From Isoetes taiwanensis (lineage: Eukaryota > Streptophyta > Lycopodiopsida > Isoetales > Isoetaceae): 64,000 nt of DNA. The DNA is taken from assembly GCA_021234155.1 (NCBI GenBank), contig JAJEKV010000004.1, positions 30,735,134-30,799,133 on the forward strand, in the 5' to 3' direction. The notes beneath the pieces were generated by a model that saw only the letters and a list, made by a program, of their open reading frames with translations, was not told the origin of the DNA and did not search any database. Of the stretch, positions 11,740 through 25,756 are shown piece by piece. Made by a program: the position numbers and the translations under genes. Within the stretch, counting starts at the first letter, position 1. Every line of letters begins with the position of its first letter.

Positions 11740-14440
11740 GCAGCAAATAATCAGGGTGCGCAACCAAAGACGTTTTGTCAAATATCCGCGGTCGCGCACT
11801 GCTCTGCGTCAGACACGGAAACCGCGACGAGGTACATACGGCATGCTATGCGGCGCATAGACAAGCGGTAGAAAGCGAGAAGCATACCATGCGCCAGATA
11901 GCGACCAGAAATAGGGAAAGCATACCATCGCAGCGCATAGACCAGCGACGAAAGCCAGCATGCCATGCGGCACGGGCAAAAAGCGACTATAAAATAGGAA
12001 GCGCCACCATCTCTGTAGCATAGATGCGGTAGGAAAATAGGAAACATGCTATGCGGCGCGCCAGACAAGCGATTACTTATAAAATAGGAAAGCATGCTAT
12101 GCGGCGCGCCAGGCCGAGTCCTTGCTATGCAGCGCATAGACAAAATTTCAGTATCCTGATTTAACTTTTGTGTTCTGGCGCATAGACAGCAGAGCTGATG
12201 CTGGAATCAAAAATGCGTTTTCGGGAGAGAGTCGCGCTTTACCGCGGACGCGCCCTCGCTAATCACAGACGCCATAGAACATCGCGAGAACCCGGTGCCT
12301 TTTGGGGATCTAACTAAGATTGTGAATTTATTGCTTCCACTGTCACTAAAGAAGTAAGAGTATAGGATAGCATGAGCAATGACTTGAAGACTGGAAGAGA
12401 TCTCACGTACATGATGTGGGCTTTGCTCTTAGTAGTATTGTCTAAAGAGTAAGATGATGAACAAGGCTGGAGTGATAAACTCCCGCGGGTTTGAGTCAAA
12501 AGCCCTGGCCAAACTACTTTTTTGCTTCCAAAGCGGTGCACCACAACTGCTTTTCTTTGGGTGGCGGTGAGTAAAATTGATGCATGGATTTACGTCTACT
12601 TAGTTTTTGGCACACCCCGCTTGACATGCTGGCGACTTCAATGGCATGTATTCTTTTTGAAAGCGGTGGCCAGCTGATTACATTCAACATGTAGTATGAA
12701 AAAGCATGCATAAAATTCGGGCCTCCACGTGATGATATGCTAGGTAGGATTCACGGTACCGCTAGACGCCGGAGCCGGAAGGATTGTCTTGTTTGCCTTA
12801 AGGACGAAAAGGAAGTTCATTGCGCGCTAGCACGACAAGCAGCCAGACGCGAAACGCCTCATGCCAGGTGGAATCCCATCAGCGGAATTTAGCAATCTTT
12901 ACATCCTAAATGCCGCTAATAGGGTCCCTCTTAAAATATCGCGCACCGCGCTGCTGGCCATGCGGCGGATTTCCGCCTGCAAAAGCTGCAGGCCCCCACC
13001 CATTTGGAGCCACCGTGGGATGTATTCTTCACGGGTACCAGCAGAACAGTCTTCAATGGTTAATGTGGATTGGCAACTTCACCAAACCTCAGCAGGGGTT
13101 TGGCGGAAACAATCATTTCACGGTTTTTTCTCATGGCATTTGTAGGTCATCCTTTCAGAGACCGCTTTGGGTTAGCGGTCCTTTTCCTGGCCCGAAGGGT
13201 CTCCTCCACGAATCAATTATGTTTGCGAGGCAGTTGCAATTCACGTAGAGGTGAAGGAGTTTCAAAAATTGAGTGGGTGGAGTGTTTGGTGGTGAGGCAG
13301 AGGCGTCTTAATGAGGTGAGGGAGATGGTGGTGTTCTTCCTGAAACGGCGTAGAGGCGTGTGTTACGAGTGAAGGTTTGGAAGGGAGGTGACAGCCGCGG
13401 CCGCGTAAGCTGGCGGCGGGGAAACAAAGCTTCCGGATGGACTATCCGCGTAAAATCGCCGTCTTCACGGCGCTTTATGCGGGCATATTTGCACGAACTA
13501 CGCGCAGAGGCGGCAATGTAAGATTGCGCTGAAGCGGAGATGAAAACTTTTTTCTTAGTGAGCTGAGTCCATTACGCAAATGGACAAATATCTTCTCGAA
13601 ACAAACATGCACCACTACTATGCATACACTAAATGAGAAGTACACTAACTAATTAAAATAGAAATAATGGTAGCTTTTTATGCGCTCTTGGGGTATAAAA
13701 GGAATGAGGCCTATAAATTTGCCCATTTTGCGCATGGGCAGATATCAAAAGTGCTATGCGAGAATAAGCACATTACCTACTTGAGCCGCAGGGGAAGGCG
13801 TATTAATAAATTCTAGAGCTCAAGCGAAGGGAAGACAAGATAAAAGATAAGAAAGTGTAAAGGAAGGCGGGAAGGCGAAGAGACATGAAGCGCTCACCTT
13901 CCATAAGGGCGCATGAGGCGGGCGTACACTCTTCATGGCGGGAATGTCATAGAGAATATCCAAGCACTAACATAGACAATAAATAGGAAAGAAGAGCAAG
14001 CTGCATTTGCAGCATCTGGGGCCCAGGAGGCTCTGCAGGCCGACCTCGCCTTCACACTCCCACTCCCACTTTTTTTTACCTATAGATTCTAGGCTGCATA
14101 GACCAGCGGCCAGAATGGCAGGTGCGGGGAGAATGCGTCGAGGTTCTTGGCTGCTACTTGGCTCTTTTTTATTGCATTATTTGCTTGTTTTTGTACATAC
14201 TCCAAAGCGATTAAAAAATCATCAATTTCTTAAGTATTCAGCCTTCTTTTACTCTGATTCTAGGTATATTATTTGTAGTGTTTTGGTTTGAGTCTTTTCA
14301 TAAGCTTTGCCTATCATGAACACAAAGCTTTTCATATACTTTGCTATCAAATGAACCTGAGAAACTTTTTCACTTAAGCTTTTTGCTATCTTGACTGTGG
14401 CGTTCATATTTATGCGGTCTACTATAGGGGACGCATTACA
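11740..14440. mobile_element. Left part of the palindrome-bearing element, copy A (decayed)
   Basis: The sequence from the NB-ARC word AATAATCAGG onward matches 40,010-42,450. It has a degenerate array of GCGGCGCATAGAC-like words (11,840-12,140). Then come indel-broken counterparts of the minus-strand transposase-like ORF (about 12,300-13,720), and a match to exon 1 of the plus-strand gene at 14,115 with the start of its intron. The match ends near 14,440, and unrelated sequence follows until the element's right end reappears at 25,757. The palindromes here are mostly imperfect (CTATGCGGCGCATAG), unlike the clean ones in copy B. Confidence 0.7.
12300..13720 (-). pseudogene. Transposase-like ORF, copy A (broken)
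   Basis: This is the DNA-level counterpart of the intact 468-aa ORF at 40,333-41,739. Several stretches (for example 12,350-12,740 and 13,100-13,260) align closely. Indels interrupt all frames; the longest minus-strand pieces are 65-76 aa. Confidence 0.6.
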
Positions 14441-17400
14441 AAATGCAAGCCGCGTCGCCTCTCCCCTAAAAGTGCGCTACCATGGGGTATGGGGCAATTG
14501 CAGTAACCCTAGGGGGTTTACCTTACAAAGGATTAAACTAAGTACTGAAATTTAGCTTGCATTTATTAATAATAACCTATAACTTTAGGAAATTGGATAT
14601 TTACCAATTGGGAGGCGCCACCTTTGTCGATTGGGCAGCATGGGGATTGCCAAGTTTGGATACCAACGGCCCTATCACAGGATTTGGCTCCGCACGAAGG
14701 TCGACTAAGGAAGGCGGAGGGAGAGTGAGAAGCCCATCAACCACACTTGAGCAGCCCATACGCGTTGCAGTCCACTGTGGGGGAAGCCGCGTTGAATCTT
14801 CAGCAGCCCGAGGAGATGGGCGCCCCATGAGATAGGTCCAGCGGGAATTCCGGGTAGGTGGCTATCGCGAATTATAGATAACGCGCCCCGTTTGCATGTC
14901 CGAGATGCTCTACATTCTTTTTACATATTCCGGTCTGCGAAACTATACTTGTTTGTGTGCAAACAAGTTCTCTTTATATTCAATTAGGTTCTTACTCACG
15001 AAGGATGGATTATTGGATTCTTTGTTTCATCCCATTTCTACGAAAGGGGGGATTACCGGGGGTGAGGCCTGCAGGAGCCGTGTATGGTAGTATGTTCCTA
15101 GATAGCGCTTCTGTAAAGTCCAGCTGGATTCGCGGCTGTGCACAAGAATTACCGGGTCCTAGAATCTTGTAGTGCGGCTTAGCGCAGACGAGAACCTGAT
15201 GGTGACATGAGGGGTGGGGTCTTGCATGAGCATACAAGGCTCACAGAGACTCTGATGGGCTGGGCACAGTAGCCGGTCCACGTAGAGGGCGGGTATGGGT
15301 GGAAACACTCCACACAGGTGGGAAGGGTGGTGATCCGCATTATGGAGCACCTTGCACTTTTGGTGGAATTTTAGGGGTGGTGAAGATAGAGTCGAGATGC
15401 AGGATCACCGAGGGTGTGATAAAGGCAAGCGGTATAAAGCTACCCATGGAACCAACTGGCGTTACGGAAGGGGGCCTCCACGAGCCACCGCCTCATCCCG
15501 GACGCTGGTGCAGACACGGAGTAGGCTGGGAAGGTGATGCCGCGCAGGTCTAGCGTCTCCGGGAAGGCTATAAGCGGAAGCATAGCATGGTGACCGCTCT
15601 GCCAAAGTGTGCCTGAGGGAGGTGGGATGGAGTGGATAGCCAGCCGTATGTTCTATACCCCGGCCCGCCCTTCCGCGCGGACTGGTCTACTGATCTCTGC
15701 GGGGCCGACCAATACGTTCGATCCCAAAGTCTGGCGGGGAGTAGAACACAGGAGTTTGGGTGTTTTTCTTAGGATTCCAGGCCATATTCTGGCCTGGTAT
15801 ATTGGATGGATCACGCCACCCGCCGTGGTGGTTATTTATGTATATTAGATGCTGGCAATGCTTCCGCCGCGCCAATTTCATACTTCAGCGGCAGTAGAGT
15901 CCCATTGAAGAAATGGGCCGAATGACCCCGCGCCCGTGTCTGCCCCGGGGCCTCATTTCATGATGCGAATGGGCGGAGGGTACTGCTCAGCGGTGAGGAT
16001 GATACATGGGAGGGAAGAATCCCCGTCATGTATCGCGTCAGGGGTGTAGCTATATATTACGGGGCCACGTCCGCAGTTAATTATCCAATTTGGATTTTCG
16101 AAATCATAGCAGCAACAAACCACTAACTAAATGTACAGTGGTGGAGGAGGCCTAAATCCGTCATAGATTGTAGTTCTTTGTTGCAACACAGTTTTGGTGT
16201 TAGGTTAGGGCCAAAGAATTATGGCTTTGGAAGTGGAAGGGGCTAGGGTGGAGGCCTGAGGTGCAGGTGGGTAACTCAAATAGCATGACAAGATAGGAGG
16301 CCTCCGATGGATTTGAGCACTCGAATTACTAAAGCGATTGACTCAGGCGAAACAAATTAGAAAGTTTAAAGCGTTGAGGCGCCGCTTGCTGGCAAACTGC
16401 GGTCAAGTTAAGCTTTTCCAATCTTGTAGCCGGCGCCCGACCGTCAGGCCATGAGGTCAAGCATGGGAGCCATGGAGATCCCAGCACAGGCGCCGCTTTG
16501 CATTCAGCGGCACCCGGTCGAAGAAGCAAATTATAATGCCACTCCGGCTACCAAATGCATTAATATTAAATATTTCATATATTTTTTGTATAATAAAATT
16601 CCTGAGGTGTAAGGGAAAAAATTTTTGAGGAAATTTTTAAAAAGTTAATTGGCCCGTTTTTAGAGACCATCTGTTTGCTTTTTATGGCGCCTCAACCCGC
16701 TGGCGGCAGCTCGCTGCTCGCCAGGGCTGGGACCGCCAATCATGCTGTGCTTTGTGCCTCCTAAGCGCCCCCCTCTGCCATCCTCTTACGCCCGCCGAAG
16801 CGCCTCACTTTTCCCCATAGCTAGCTACAAAGCGGCAGGACGAAATCACACCATGAGCATGCATTAAAGTCCCTACGCCATGATTACTTCCGCTTACATG
16901 GCCTAAACCCCAGCCTCGCGCCAAGCATCTTACATTGGATGAGCTGGTAAATGGGGCCCCGAGAACAATGATAGGATTCCATATCACAGCCCACTTCTCA
17001 GGCAAATTCCTCACATCCGGCTGAACCTCGCCCGACTCCCCTACACGCTGGTAAGAGCAGCGATGTGTTGATGATGCTCATCAAGTTTACATCCTCCCAG
17101 AGCAAAGAAGGCCATCACGAGGAGGGGAAGATGTCGGGCAGAGATTGCGGCCGGGATTAGGGGTTTTGCGAGGGAGGCGACCGCGGGAGATTTGAAGCGG
17201 TAAAGCAGCCACGGCAGCGGGGTAAAGGAGTACCGGTACCTCGAGCGGCACCGTCCGCCGATGTGAGAAACCATTTGGGGTTTCCCCATACAATGGCATG
17301 AGGGTTCCAGCGGTTTTGGCAGCGTTGTAGGAAAATCCCGAACATCAACCTGCGACATCGACGCTTCGCCGGTGGAAATATAGATCTCAAGCCCGCAAAA

Positions 17401-20400
17401 GGTGACCACCTGGTAGGAACTTAATGTAGTGCACCCTTGACCCAACTTTTAGCAAATCAAGAAGACCTAAAGGAAAGCTCAAGGGAGGATTAAGGCAAGA
17501 GGAGGCGGGGCCAGAGCAAGATCTGGCCAGGGACCAACCGAGGAGGAGGTGCATGGGAGGGTGGCAGAACCCCGAAACCCACACATTCAGCCCAGACCCA
17601 GCTCAGAAGGAAGGGGAGTTGCTCATAAGGCGGTCCAATGCAAAGAGATAAGTTAAAAGGCTGGCCGGAAGGCTTTTGGGAAGAAGACCAGCTCCGGCCG
17701 GGGAGAGTGGATAACTCACAAGCCCGATTCTTTGGGAGCTAAAACGAATTACCAACACTCATCCGGGGCTAAACCCACCGGCTGAGGAAACCTCATGAAG
17801 TTCCGGTACGACCGGTCTGCAAGTAGCATTCGCAGGAAGATCGCCCAAATTTCAGAGATCCCACCGGACCGCCGATCCCGAGGAAAATTGCCTTCCGAGG
17901 CGATGCGGAAGATCGCCTGACAATTTAAGATCTGGGTACGAGACGCGTTTTAAGCTCCAAGAGGCTGCTGAAGCCTACTTAGTAGCGCACAATGATGCGA
18001 AACGCTGCGCTATCCGCATAAAGAGTCCTGCTCTAATGCGGATTTAGCCTGCTGGCGGATACTGAGAGCAACAACCTACTTACTCGCGAGGGGATCAGCA
18101 TTTGCATATATTTTTGTTTATGAAAAATAATTAATAAAGAAGCATTTTTTGAAGTTAAAAAAAGTTTAAGAGTTTTTATTTTTTCTTTTCATGTTAGAGT
18201 TTTAAAATAAAATGCTGACATACAGCACTTATTAAGAGAGGGTTTAAAGGGGTACATGCGGTGCACTGTTTTAAGCGCTGCTTTTCCTCTCTCACTCCCT
18301 TCCCCTATAAGCATACATAGGCTGCCGCCCGCAGGCACTTAACGCACCCATTTACCTTGATGGAAGAAATGGGATCCTGTGAGGTTCCACCGACTGTTGC
18401 GGCCTTTGCTATACTGCGCCTTGCGCGCCGACCTCACTTGCCAACATGCGGCGGCGTAAGGACTATCATAAGGATTCCCTTGACTTTGGCGGAGGAAGTA
18501 GCCTCTTTGTGTATTCCTCTAAAGGGTCTCCCGCTTGCCCATGGCTGGAAGCGGGGAGATAGTGCAGAAGCGGGATACTGGCGGGGAGACACACATGCTT
18601 AGCAGCGTCTTTGAAGGAAACCAGGCTAAGGGGTAAAAAGCACTGCAAAATTAGTCCAACATCAGGCAGCGGTATCTAGAAGCTACTTTTTGCTCACCCT
18701 TCATCCTCTCATGGACCAATCCGTTTAGGGGATGATGCTTGCGGCGAAGGGCAAAATTTGCCGGGAATCCTCAGGAGAGGATAGCGAGCATATAGGAATG
18801 GGCGACTTTGCGGATTGGAAGAAACTAGCGAGAGGGCTACTGTGCCGTGACCAATCTATAGGCTTGGCATCGAGGGTTAAGGCACGACATATCAGTTATT
18901 TATCACCCGAGGCGGGGAATACCTTCTATAACGGTTGATATTGCTCACGTATCGTAATGGTGGCGGGATTTAGGCGCGGACAAGTCGTGGTATATAAGAT
19001 GAATTCCTCCAGCTTCCCGCCCAAAACTTCCTCCGGAGATTACAGCTACTCTGATTCCGTCAGGGACTGGGGAAACAGCGGCCTGCGTGTGACACCCAAG
19101 TGATCACGAGGAACCCGGCTTGCGCGCTTGAGATGCGCTGGCTATGGGACGGCCCTCCGATCCCAAACATTAAGCCTATGGTTGAGGTTCCCTCAAAATT
19201 TCGGATGATGAGGGTGAGGTTTGCGTAAACCTGCGCTGAAGGAGGAGCAAGGAGCTCAAGGGAGGGGGAAGAAGTCACACGCTGGACTGGATGAGTGGCG
19301 GCATGCGAAACTCATGTAAAGAAGGTCTTCGGGTAACCACCTCACAGATTTCTTTTTGTGGGCGCTGAAATGCGGGGCGAGTTCCTCTTCATGGCGGGAC
19401 CTGGGGCGAGGCTGAGAAGCTTCATGAGTGGGCCCTCAGGTGCACTTTCACCGCACACTCGCCCATTTTAAAGGCTACCTTGATACGTTCGTATGTACAC
19501 AAATACGAGCGGGGATCTTGCCACTACGGCCTTAGGCCGAGGATAAATGCGCCCGCTGATGGAGCGCAAGCTCCCTCGCGGCACAGCCCGTGGCGTTGCT
19601 TATCCACCCGGAGGGTTGCATACTGCGGCCCAAGTGGGGCCTGGGAGTAGCTCTGGCTGCGTGCAGGTAAGCCTCACACCTCCTAGGCTAAAGGATAAAG
19701 AAGCTGAGGAGGCCTAGTTCCACAGAGAACTTCCACAGCGTGTTATATAAATTTACATTATACCATATATATACACCGCATGTGATTTGAGATTTTGGAT
19801 TGGCAATTGTAGACCATATTTAGAAAATACTATTACCTTATATATACTTACGTAAATACAGAAACTTTTCTTGATAGAGAATGTAACTAAATTGTTTTTT
19901 TTACTTTGACATCCTCAACACGAAAGTATTAAGGGTTTACAGGGTGCGATTGGAATTCAAATGAACTCAATTTCCAACTATATTTCTTGAGAGAAACCAT
20001 TTGGGAGTATGTGAGGAAAGAATCAGAACATATGGTAGTTTAAGGAGGGAATGATCAGGAGCGCTTGGACCACGAGGACTACGGCAGTGTGGTGAATATC
20101 GGTGGGAGGAAGGCTGGCCGAACCCGCCCACCCGAGGGGGAACTCTGCTTGCCAATACGACAAGGCTTCAGAATGAAATTTAACATCCTTAGAGATGTCC
20201 CGAGGAAGCTTTGAGGATGCAAGGCGGTATTAGCCATTACACCGGACTATTAGGAATATGACAAGGCCGCGAAAGCCTTTGAGGGGGGCGCCCAGCGACT
20301 TGCATCTTTAGCAACTCTTTTATCGTCACGAGAAGAGCTCACTATTAACCTTGATTATCAATAACATAGAATACCGAAAGCTGATCATTGTGTCCAAGCA

Positions 20401-22790
20401 CGGGCATGGCTATAGAAAAACTTCGTCAGAACATGCGGGAAGTACATACCGCGATCACAGCCTGCTCCAGCAGCACTGAAGCTTGAGGTATATACAGATT
20501 TATGTTTTAAGCGTTAAGCGTAAATTTATTTTACGTACGATGAGACTTTAAAAGTTCCGGCCCATCATACTACGCATGCCAATGCAGCGTATCAATCAAC
20601 CGGGTGACACCATAATCCGGCGCGGGCCGATACAAGTAGCCATCGCTATTTATACCCTTACTTTTGTTCATTAACTTAAAAGGATTTTTATTAATATAAA
20701 TCTGCTTATATATTCATGGGCTGACTCACCTATGAGCGGTCCAATGCAGTGGCACAGCAGAAGCAGCAGAACACCCTCCAGCATGGGCGAAAATACTTTT
20801 GAGGCAGGGAATTGATGTTAATGAAAAGGCAACTCGGCGGAGTTCACGGGGCTTATGTGTTGCATACCAATCCGCTGCACCACATATACTCGGGGAGGGG
20901 CCGGGGCCCAGGAATTACCTCGCGACCCGTTAGTCCACTGCTACTTGACCATCTCCTCCCACGGGGCGCCCATGCACATGCAGAGGGAGGACTGTACTAA
21001 AATGCCATGAAGTTCCTCTAAGGATAGCCTTAGTTTCTCCCTGATTCAACCACCTCACAGTTCTTGGTGCTGTACATGGGGCAGTGGGTATTAATTTCTT
21101 GCGGGGTGAAGGGAATCGCCGAAAACGGGTTAATCTGACCATACTGTGCCTTCGGAAGAGCGGAAGTTGAAAAGCTCGGTTGTGATGGGAAATCCAGGCT
21201 TGAATCGCGGAATCTTGGTTGGGCGAAATGGCGAAGAATTACGGAAAGTCCCATGGAATGGCGAGAGAAGATATCACGAGGAAGGTAAGCCACCACATTG
21301 CGAGGGCTGCGTATTTGGTGGAAGGGGTGCGAGCTAAACACACTGGGGACAGGAAGCCCGGGATGCAAGTTCGAGGAAGTTTACTGGGCTTTCAAAATGC
21401 GTGGTGCGCTACAAATGCCAACAGATTCAGGGCCTTCTCTGAAGGTTGGAGCAGAAGGGCATGTCATTGGAATACTCTACTGGCGATTCATGCGCGTTTG
21501 AGGTTGTATGTGCAGGGAATGAATGAGAAGCGGTAGAGGCTACATTGAAGGGTTGGCCCTTATCTATTAAGCAGATAGTCAGGCTATCGAGTCAAAGTCA
21601 ATGCGAGAGAATTTAAGGCATTAAGCCGCCCAGGGAAGATACGCCCGAAACCCGATATCGCGACCTGCTCCTTACTGCCAGCGCCGCGGCAGTCCCCACC
21701 CACAGAGCTGATCGCCAAAGTCAGGGGCCTCTCGGCTTACAATTCCCTATACGGGCCGCCCGGGGAGAAGAAAGTTGCTTTTATACGCCCGGTCATGAAC
21801 AATCGCGGCAAAGTGGGGGCCTACTACGATCCAGGCTCCTAAAGAGCGAGAGAACAGCTCAGCGGGATAAGGCATACTTTCGGTGCGCTGGCGAGGCACA
21901 GACACTTCATGCGAGAAAATTGTGTAAAATGCGTCGCGAGCACTCAGAAAGCCCAGCCACTGGCCGACCTCGATTAGGAGATTTAGAGTCAAAAGAAATC
22001 TTGCTGCGGAAGGCTGAGGCTAAAGTACGATTTCATGAAGATAAAGTCTCATATTCTTTAGCAGCTACTTAGAAACGGTGGCAGCTGAAAGTAGAGCGCT
22101 ACATTATTTACAATAGGCCAGTGAGCGGTAAGCCCTTCTCGCAATTTTAGTGGACGGGGTAAGTGCATGGTTTTCCTAGAATGGCCAGTCGCGCGGTTTG
22201 GAAACGTGAAGTCCGGGCCAGCAGTCCGCATTAGCGGCGGTAAGATCCCGGTTTATACTCATGGCGCCCGTGTGTAAGCAACAAAATGCAGCTGCGAGGG
22301 TGCACGGTTGCCTTAGGCTGGGGTTAATGGACATTGGCAAATATGATCTTATTGTGGGAATGGAGTTTTAAGCGTCTGCTAGGGCCACATAGGCTGAAGC
22401 GGGGGAGGGAGTCACCTTCAGCGTAGCTAATGGGGCATGCGTAGCGACAATAAAGGTGATTGGTACACTCGCTATCAGTCAATAATACTTTAGCGGCCGG
22501 AAAAGCCTCCACGAGGGCCGACTGCACACATTAGACTTGCTTCCATTGAGTGGACTCCAGCGGCGGCAAAGCAATACACCATGGACGTACTACGCTAGCC
22601 GAGAATTTAGCGATCTTTTTTCCAGATGAGATCCCACAAAGCACCACCTCCTTTTGAATTCTGGAATGTGAGATAACTCTTGAGGCACAGAGATTGCCTA
22701 AGCCTGCCAGAGCTAAGGCATGTCTTGGATGTGGAGTCACACTCGGGAGTTAAGCTTAAAACTTGGCTAAAATTCATTGGTGGAGTTTAT
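14441..22790. other. Unassigned repeat-like sequence between element ends
   Basis: This 8.3 kb stretch has no open frame that I recognise, no RNA gene, and patchy G/C-rich composition. It lies between the left and right ends of element copy A and just upstream of gypsy pol sequence. Decayed retroelement material (LTR, leader, gag) is the likeliest content, but I could not identify LTRs, a primer-binding site or a gag motif. The indel style matches the rest of bases 1-25,400. Confidence 0.4.
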
Positions 22791-22794
22791 TAGG

Positions 22795-23480
22795 CTAGTG
22801 TTTCACCCATTTTTTTTTGAAACTCCTATTCTTTTTGTCAAGAAGAAATGGCTCATAGGATGTGTGATTACATAAAGCATGACGCTTTCGATAAGCATAC
22901 CATCAAAATGCATGCTCCAGCACCCGAGGATGATCTTATGGACGGGTTACGCAAGACGAAAATATTTTCTTTTCAAGATTGATTTAAACTCAAGAAGGTA
23001 CCTGCTCCAGTTAAAAGTTAAGGAGAAGAAGAGGACATAAGTCCCTAAAACACGGTACCCGATATAGGCATTATGAAGATTTCTTTGGTCATGCAGCACC
23101 CCCCGGATCTGACCAACGCCCACCACACCAGCGTGCGATGGAAGCGACATCTTAGCCAATATGAGGACGGCATCGTACAAATTTTCTTTGATGACATTCT
23201 CATCTATAAGTAAAACCTTGCATTAACATGAACAACATATCCGATTAACGCAAAGCTGAAAAAGCTACATCAAACTCTAACTGCCAGGTTACTCCTAAAT
23301 GCAAGTTAAGCCACCCCGGTGTAGACTATTTGGGAAGGCCCGTATCTCCAGCGAAGGAGTACTCACAGATCCAGCCAGGGCAGAGAGCGGGAGGCCGAAT
23401 ATTCCGGAAGGTCGAGGAGTTTCTTGCGCGGGACTGCAGCGGGATATCGGAAATTTATTTGGAAGTTGCAACGGTACGCA
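22795..23480 (+). pseudogene. Ty3/gypsy reverse transcriptase (decayed)
   Basis: Across three shifting frames the sequence reads the core of a gypsy RT. There is an ILFVKKK-like segment at about 22,825, MCVDY-like at 22,860, DDLMDGLRKTKIFS with KIDLNS at 22,930-22,990, and a KTRYPIYRHYEDF segment at 23,045. An LTNAP-like stretch with QRAM follows at 23,110-23,150, then the catalytic FFDDILIYK at 23,185-23,212 and GYRKFI-like sequence near 23,430. Order and spacing match the family. Frameshifts between almost every motif show that it is non-functional as written. Confidence 0.75.
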
Positions 23481-25000
23481 CCTCTTACCTAATCACAGAA
23501 CATGAGAAAGTAAAGTTGGATGGAACATTGGAAAACAAAAAGGAAGTCAGTAAAACTTCGAAACTCAAAAAGGAATCAGCACTTTTCTTTTGCATCCACT
23601 TTGATCCCGCGTCGAGGATAAATGCGGTAGCCACCGCGCGATCTCGAGTAAAAGGCATCAACTCACAGGTGAGTGTATTTGATCACGAGGGGAGAGTTGA
23701 CGCTACGATTCAAAAGAAGACGAAACGATGCAGGCTTGGCGTATCCCCCATGATAGGAGTTACGCTAGCGGGTTGTGCGCGCATTTGCTCGTGTTGGAGA
23801 CACTACCTTCTTGGTAGAGATTTCCACTTGAATCACCGGATCGCCACGAAGAGGTCTCGCCGCTCCTCCACCGAAAGCCTGAAATCTCTAAATCTGCGTC
23901 GGCGGGTGGATGCGATTTCGAGAATATGACCCGAGGGTGGCCAGCCACGAAGCGGGGAAGGCACAATGTGGTTACCGCGCGGATGCTTTTAATCGCGTCG
24001 TCATCCTTTTTGCCAACCCGCTTCCCATTTGTAATGTACCCGCATTTCCACACTGTGAGTTTGGGAAGGCAAGAGATAAAACGGACGCCGGCCCGCGGTC
24101 CTAAAGTGCAGGAATTTAGGAAAGTTTGGGTAAGGAAAGGCCCGTCTCTTGATAGAAGGCGATGAAGCAGGTTAAAGTTCCATATAAGAAGAGGCAATTT
24201 ATTATATTACAAAAAGATAAGTTACGTGCCGAATTTCAGAAGCTGACCTCGGGGGTGCGAAAGTTGATTCTCCGCGAGCGCACCAGCGACCCTATAATAG
24301 GACAACAGGGTTTTATGAAAACTTGTTTTAAATCATAGTATCTGTTTTCGGCCTTCCATGAAGAAGGATATTGCTAGGTACATCAAAGCGGTCTCCGGTT
24401 TATTAAAATGAAACCAAAGGCAGGTAATTAAAGTTCTGAGGGGAGTTGCAACCTTTGGATGTGCCCAGCGCCCGAGTGGGAAGTGTAACCATGGTTTCAT
24501 TGTGGAGCTTCCACGCGTACTCTGCGTGGGTAGCAATTGTGCATATAATAATTAGGTATTAAAACAAATTATCAAAAGTATTTCGCTTTCACGCCGCGCC
24601 CGCTGCAAACCGCAGCGCCGACCTTGCTTGCAAAGAAATTTTCAGGTTGCACGGGATGCAGAGTAATTGTATGGGATAAGGATCCTAAGTTTGTCGATTG
24701 CATTACGGAAGGATTTTACTTCACGCCATCAGGGCCAAGCTTGCCGCTGGTAGGCTGCATCCCTGCGAGGCAGGATAGTCAGCGGCAGTAAATCATCGTA
24801 TTACTCCGAAGAGAATATGCTAAAATATATAGATACTTGATGCAATAGGCGGATTATATTTACTTGGGCGATTTTCTAACGGTACAAAGCGAGAGTCTTA
24901 TACATACCGCTTTCGCGATAATTACGCTATCAATATGCCCGCCAGGGCGCCAATCCTGTTTCTAAAAGTGAAATTTCTAAAAAGCAAGCTGCTACTAAAT
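23481..25000 (+). pseudogene. Probable gypsy RNase H and integrase remnant
   Basis: Downstream of the RT, at the expected distance, 24,676-24,700 reads DKDPKFVD, like the integrase motif SDRDPKF. The sequence about 24,755-24,790 reads IPARQDSQRQ, resembling the HPQSDGQTE motif. The RNase H part between them is not clear. I infer a single decayed gypsy pol running 22,795-25,000. No LTR pair was found. Confidence 0.45.
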
Positions 25001-25756
25001 GGGGCCTTGAGGTGGAAGAAGTTGGGGGTTACTTATTGGCGCCGTGAGTGAGTCCCGAGGAAGAGTCTATGGATAAGCAGAACCCCCACAGATCTTCAGT
25101 GGGCGAGAATCGGTTTGGCCAAATCAAAGGTAAAACAAATGGCTTAGGTGGTAGCCTTAAGAGGCAGATGGGCTGGGCCATTGAGGATCTCGCGAAGGCG
25201 ATGTGAAGAGAACTCAACATGGCTTTGCCACCCCGAGAGATCACACAGAGGTCCTCCGTGGGTGATCATACGGCTCCACACACACCCCACTGATCCAGGA
25301 GGGTTTGGATCACCCCTACCCCTCACAAAGGAAATGAAATTTGAAGAGCACTGAAATGAGTGCGAAGCTCTTCTTGATCAGAATACAAACCGGAATAGGA
25401 AGGACTCAAATATTTGCAAATGCGGTCAGGAGTGGAAGCACTTTACGGTCAACCTAGCTTTGTACGTTATGGTAATACGTTTAAGATGTTAAAGGACAAT
25501 TTGCACTTTTGTGCATTATACAACTTATGTCATTGCAATCTTAAAAAAATCACATCAAGTCTCCAATTGTTTCCTCTTCAAAGTAACAAAAAGGAAGAAC
25601 TTGGTGTTAAGGGACATTTGATCAAGAATGTAAATGATCCAAATTGACTTTGGTGTGTTATTGCCTAAGGATCTCCAAAGATCGGAAGAACTTGTGGAGC
25701 AAGAAAATGGACAAGAAGATGGTCCTTTTAAGAAGTGCCACTTGCGTTTGTTGAAG
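25001..25756. other. Unassigned sequence before the right element end
   Basis: An open frame of 77 codons (25,414-25,647) has no recognisable motif. Sequence quality seems to change near 25,400: later sequence no longer shows dense indels relative to its copies. The stretch is unlike the equivalent position in element copy B. Confidence 0.35.

Larger units (their letters stand above)
1..14400. repeat. Block A: indel-rich copy of the segment at 28,421-42,500
   Basis: From its first bases this stretch aligns by eye with 28,421 onwards, in the same order: repeat with (TATC)n, promoter-like sequence, receptor exons 1-2, a long non-coding stretch, second receptor exons, NB-ARC, then the left end of the palindrome-bearing element. 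It differs from block B by very many small insertions and deletions, often of C/G, and by homopolymer length changes. It also has a private foldback insertion (937-1424) and a GC-rich LRR stretch (9,690-10,740), while block B has an extra NB-ARC cassette. The block is therefore a segmental duplicate, but the density and style of indels could also reflect a poorly polished assembly. Confidence 0.8.
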
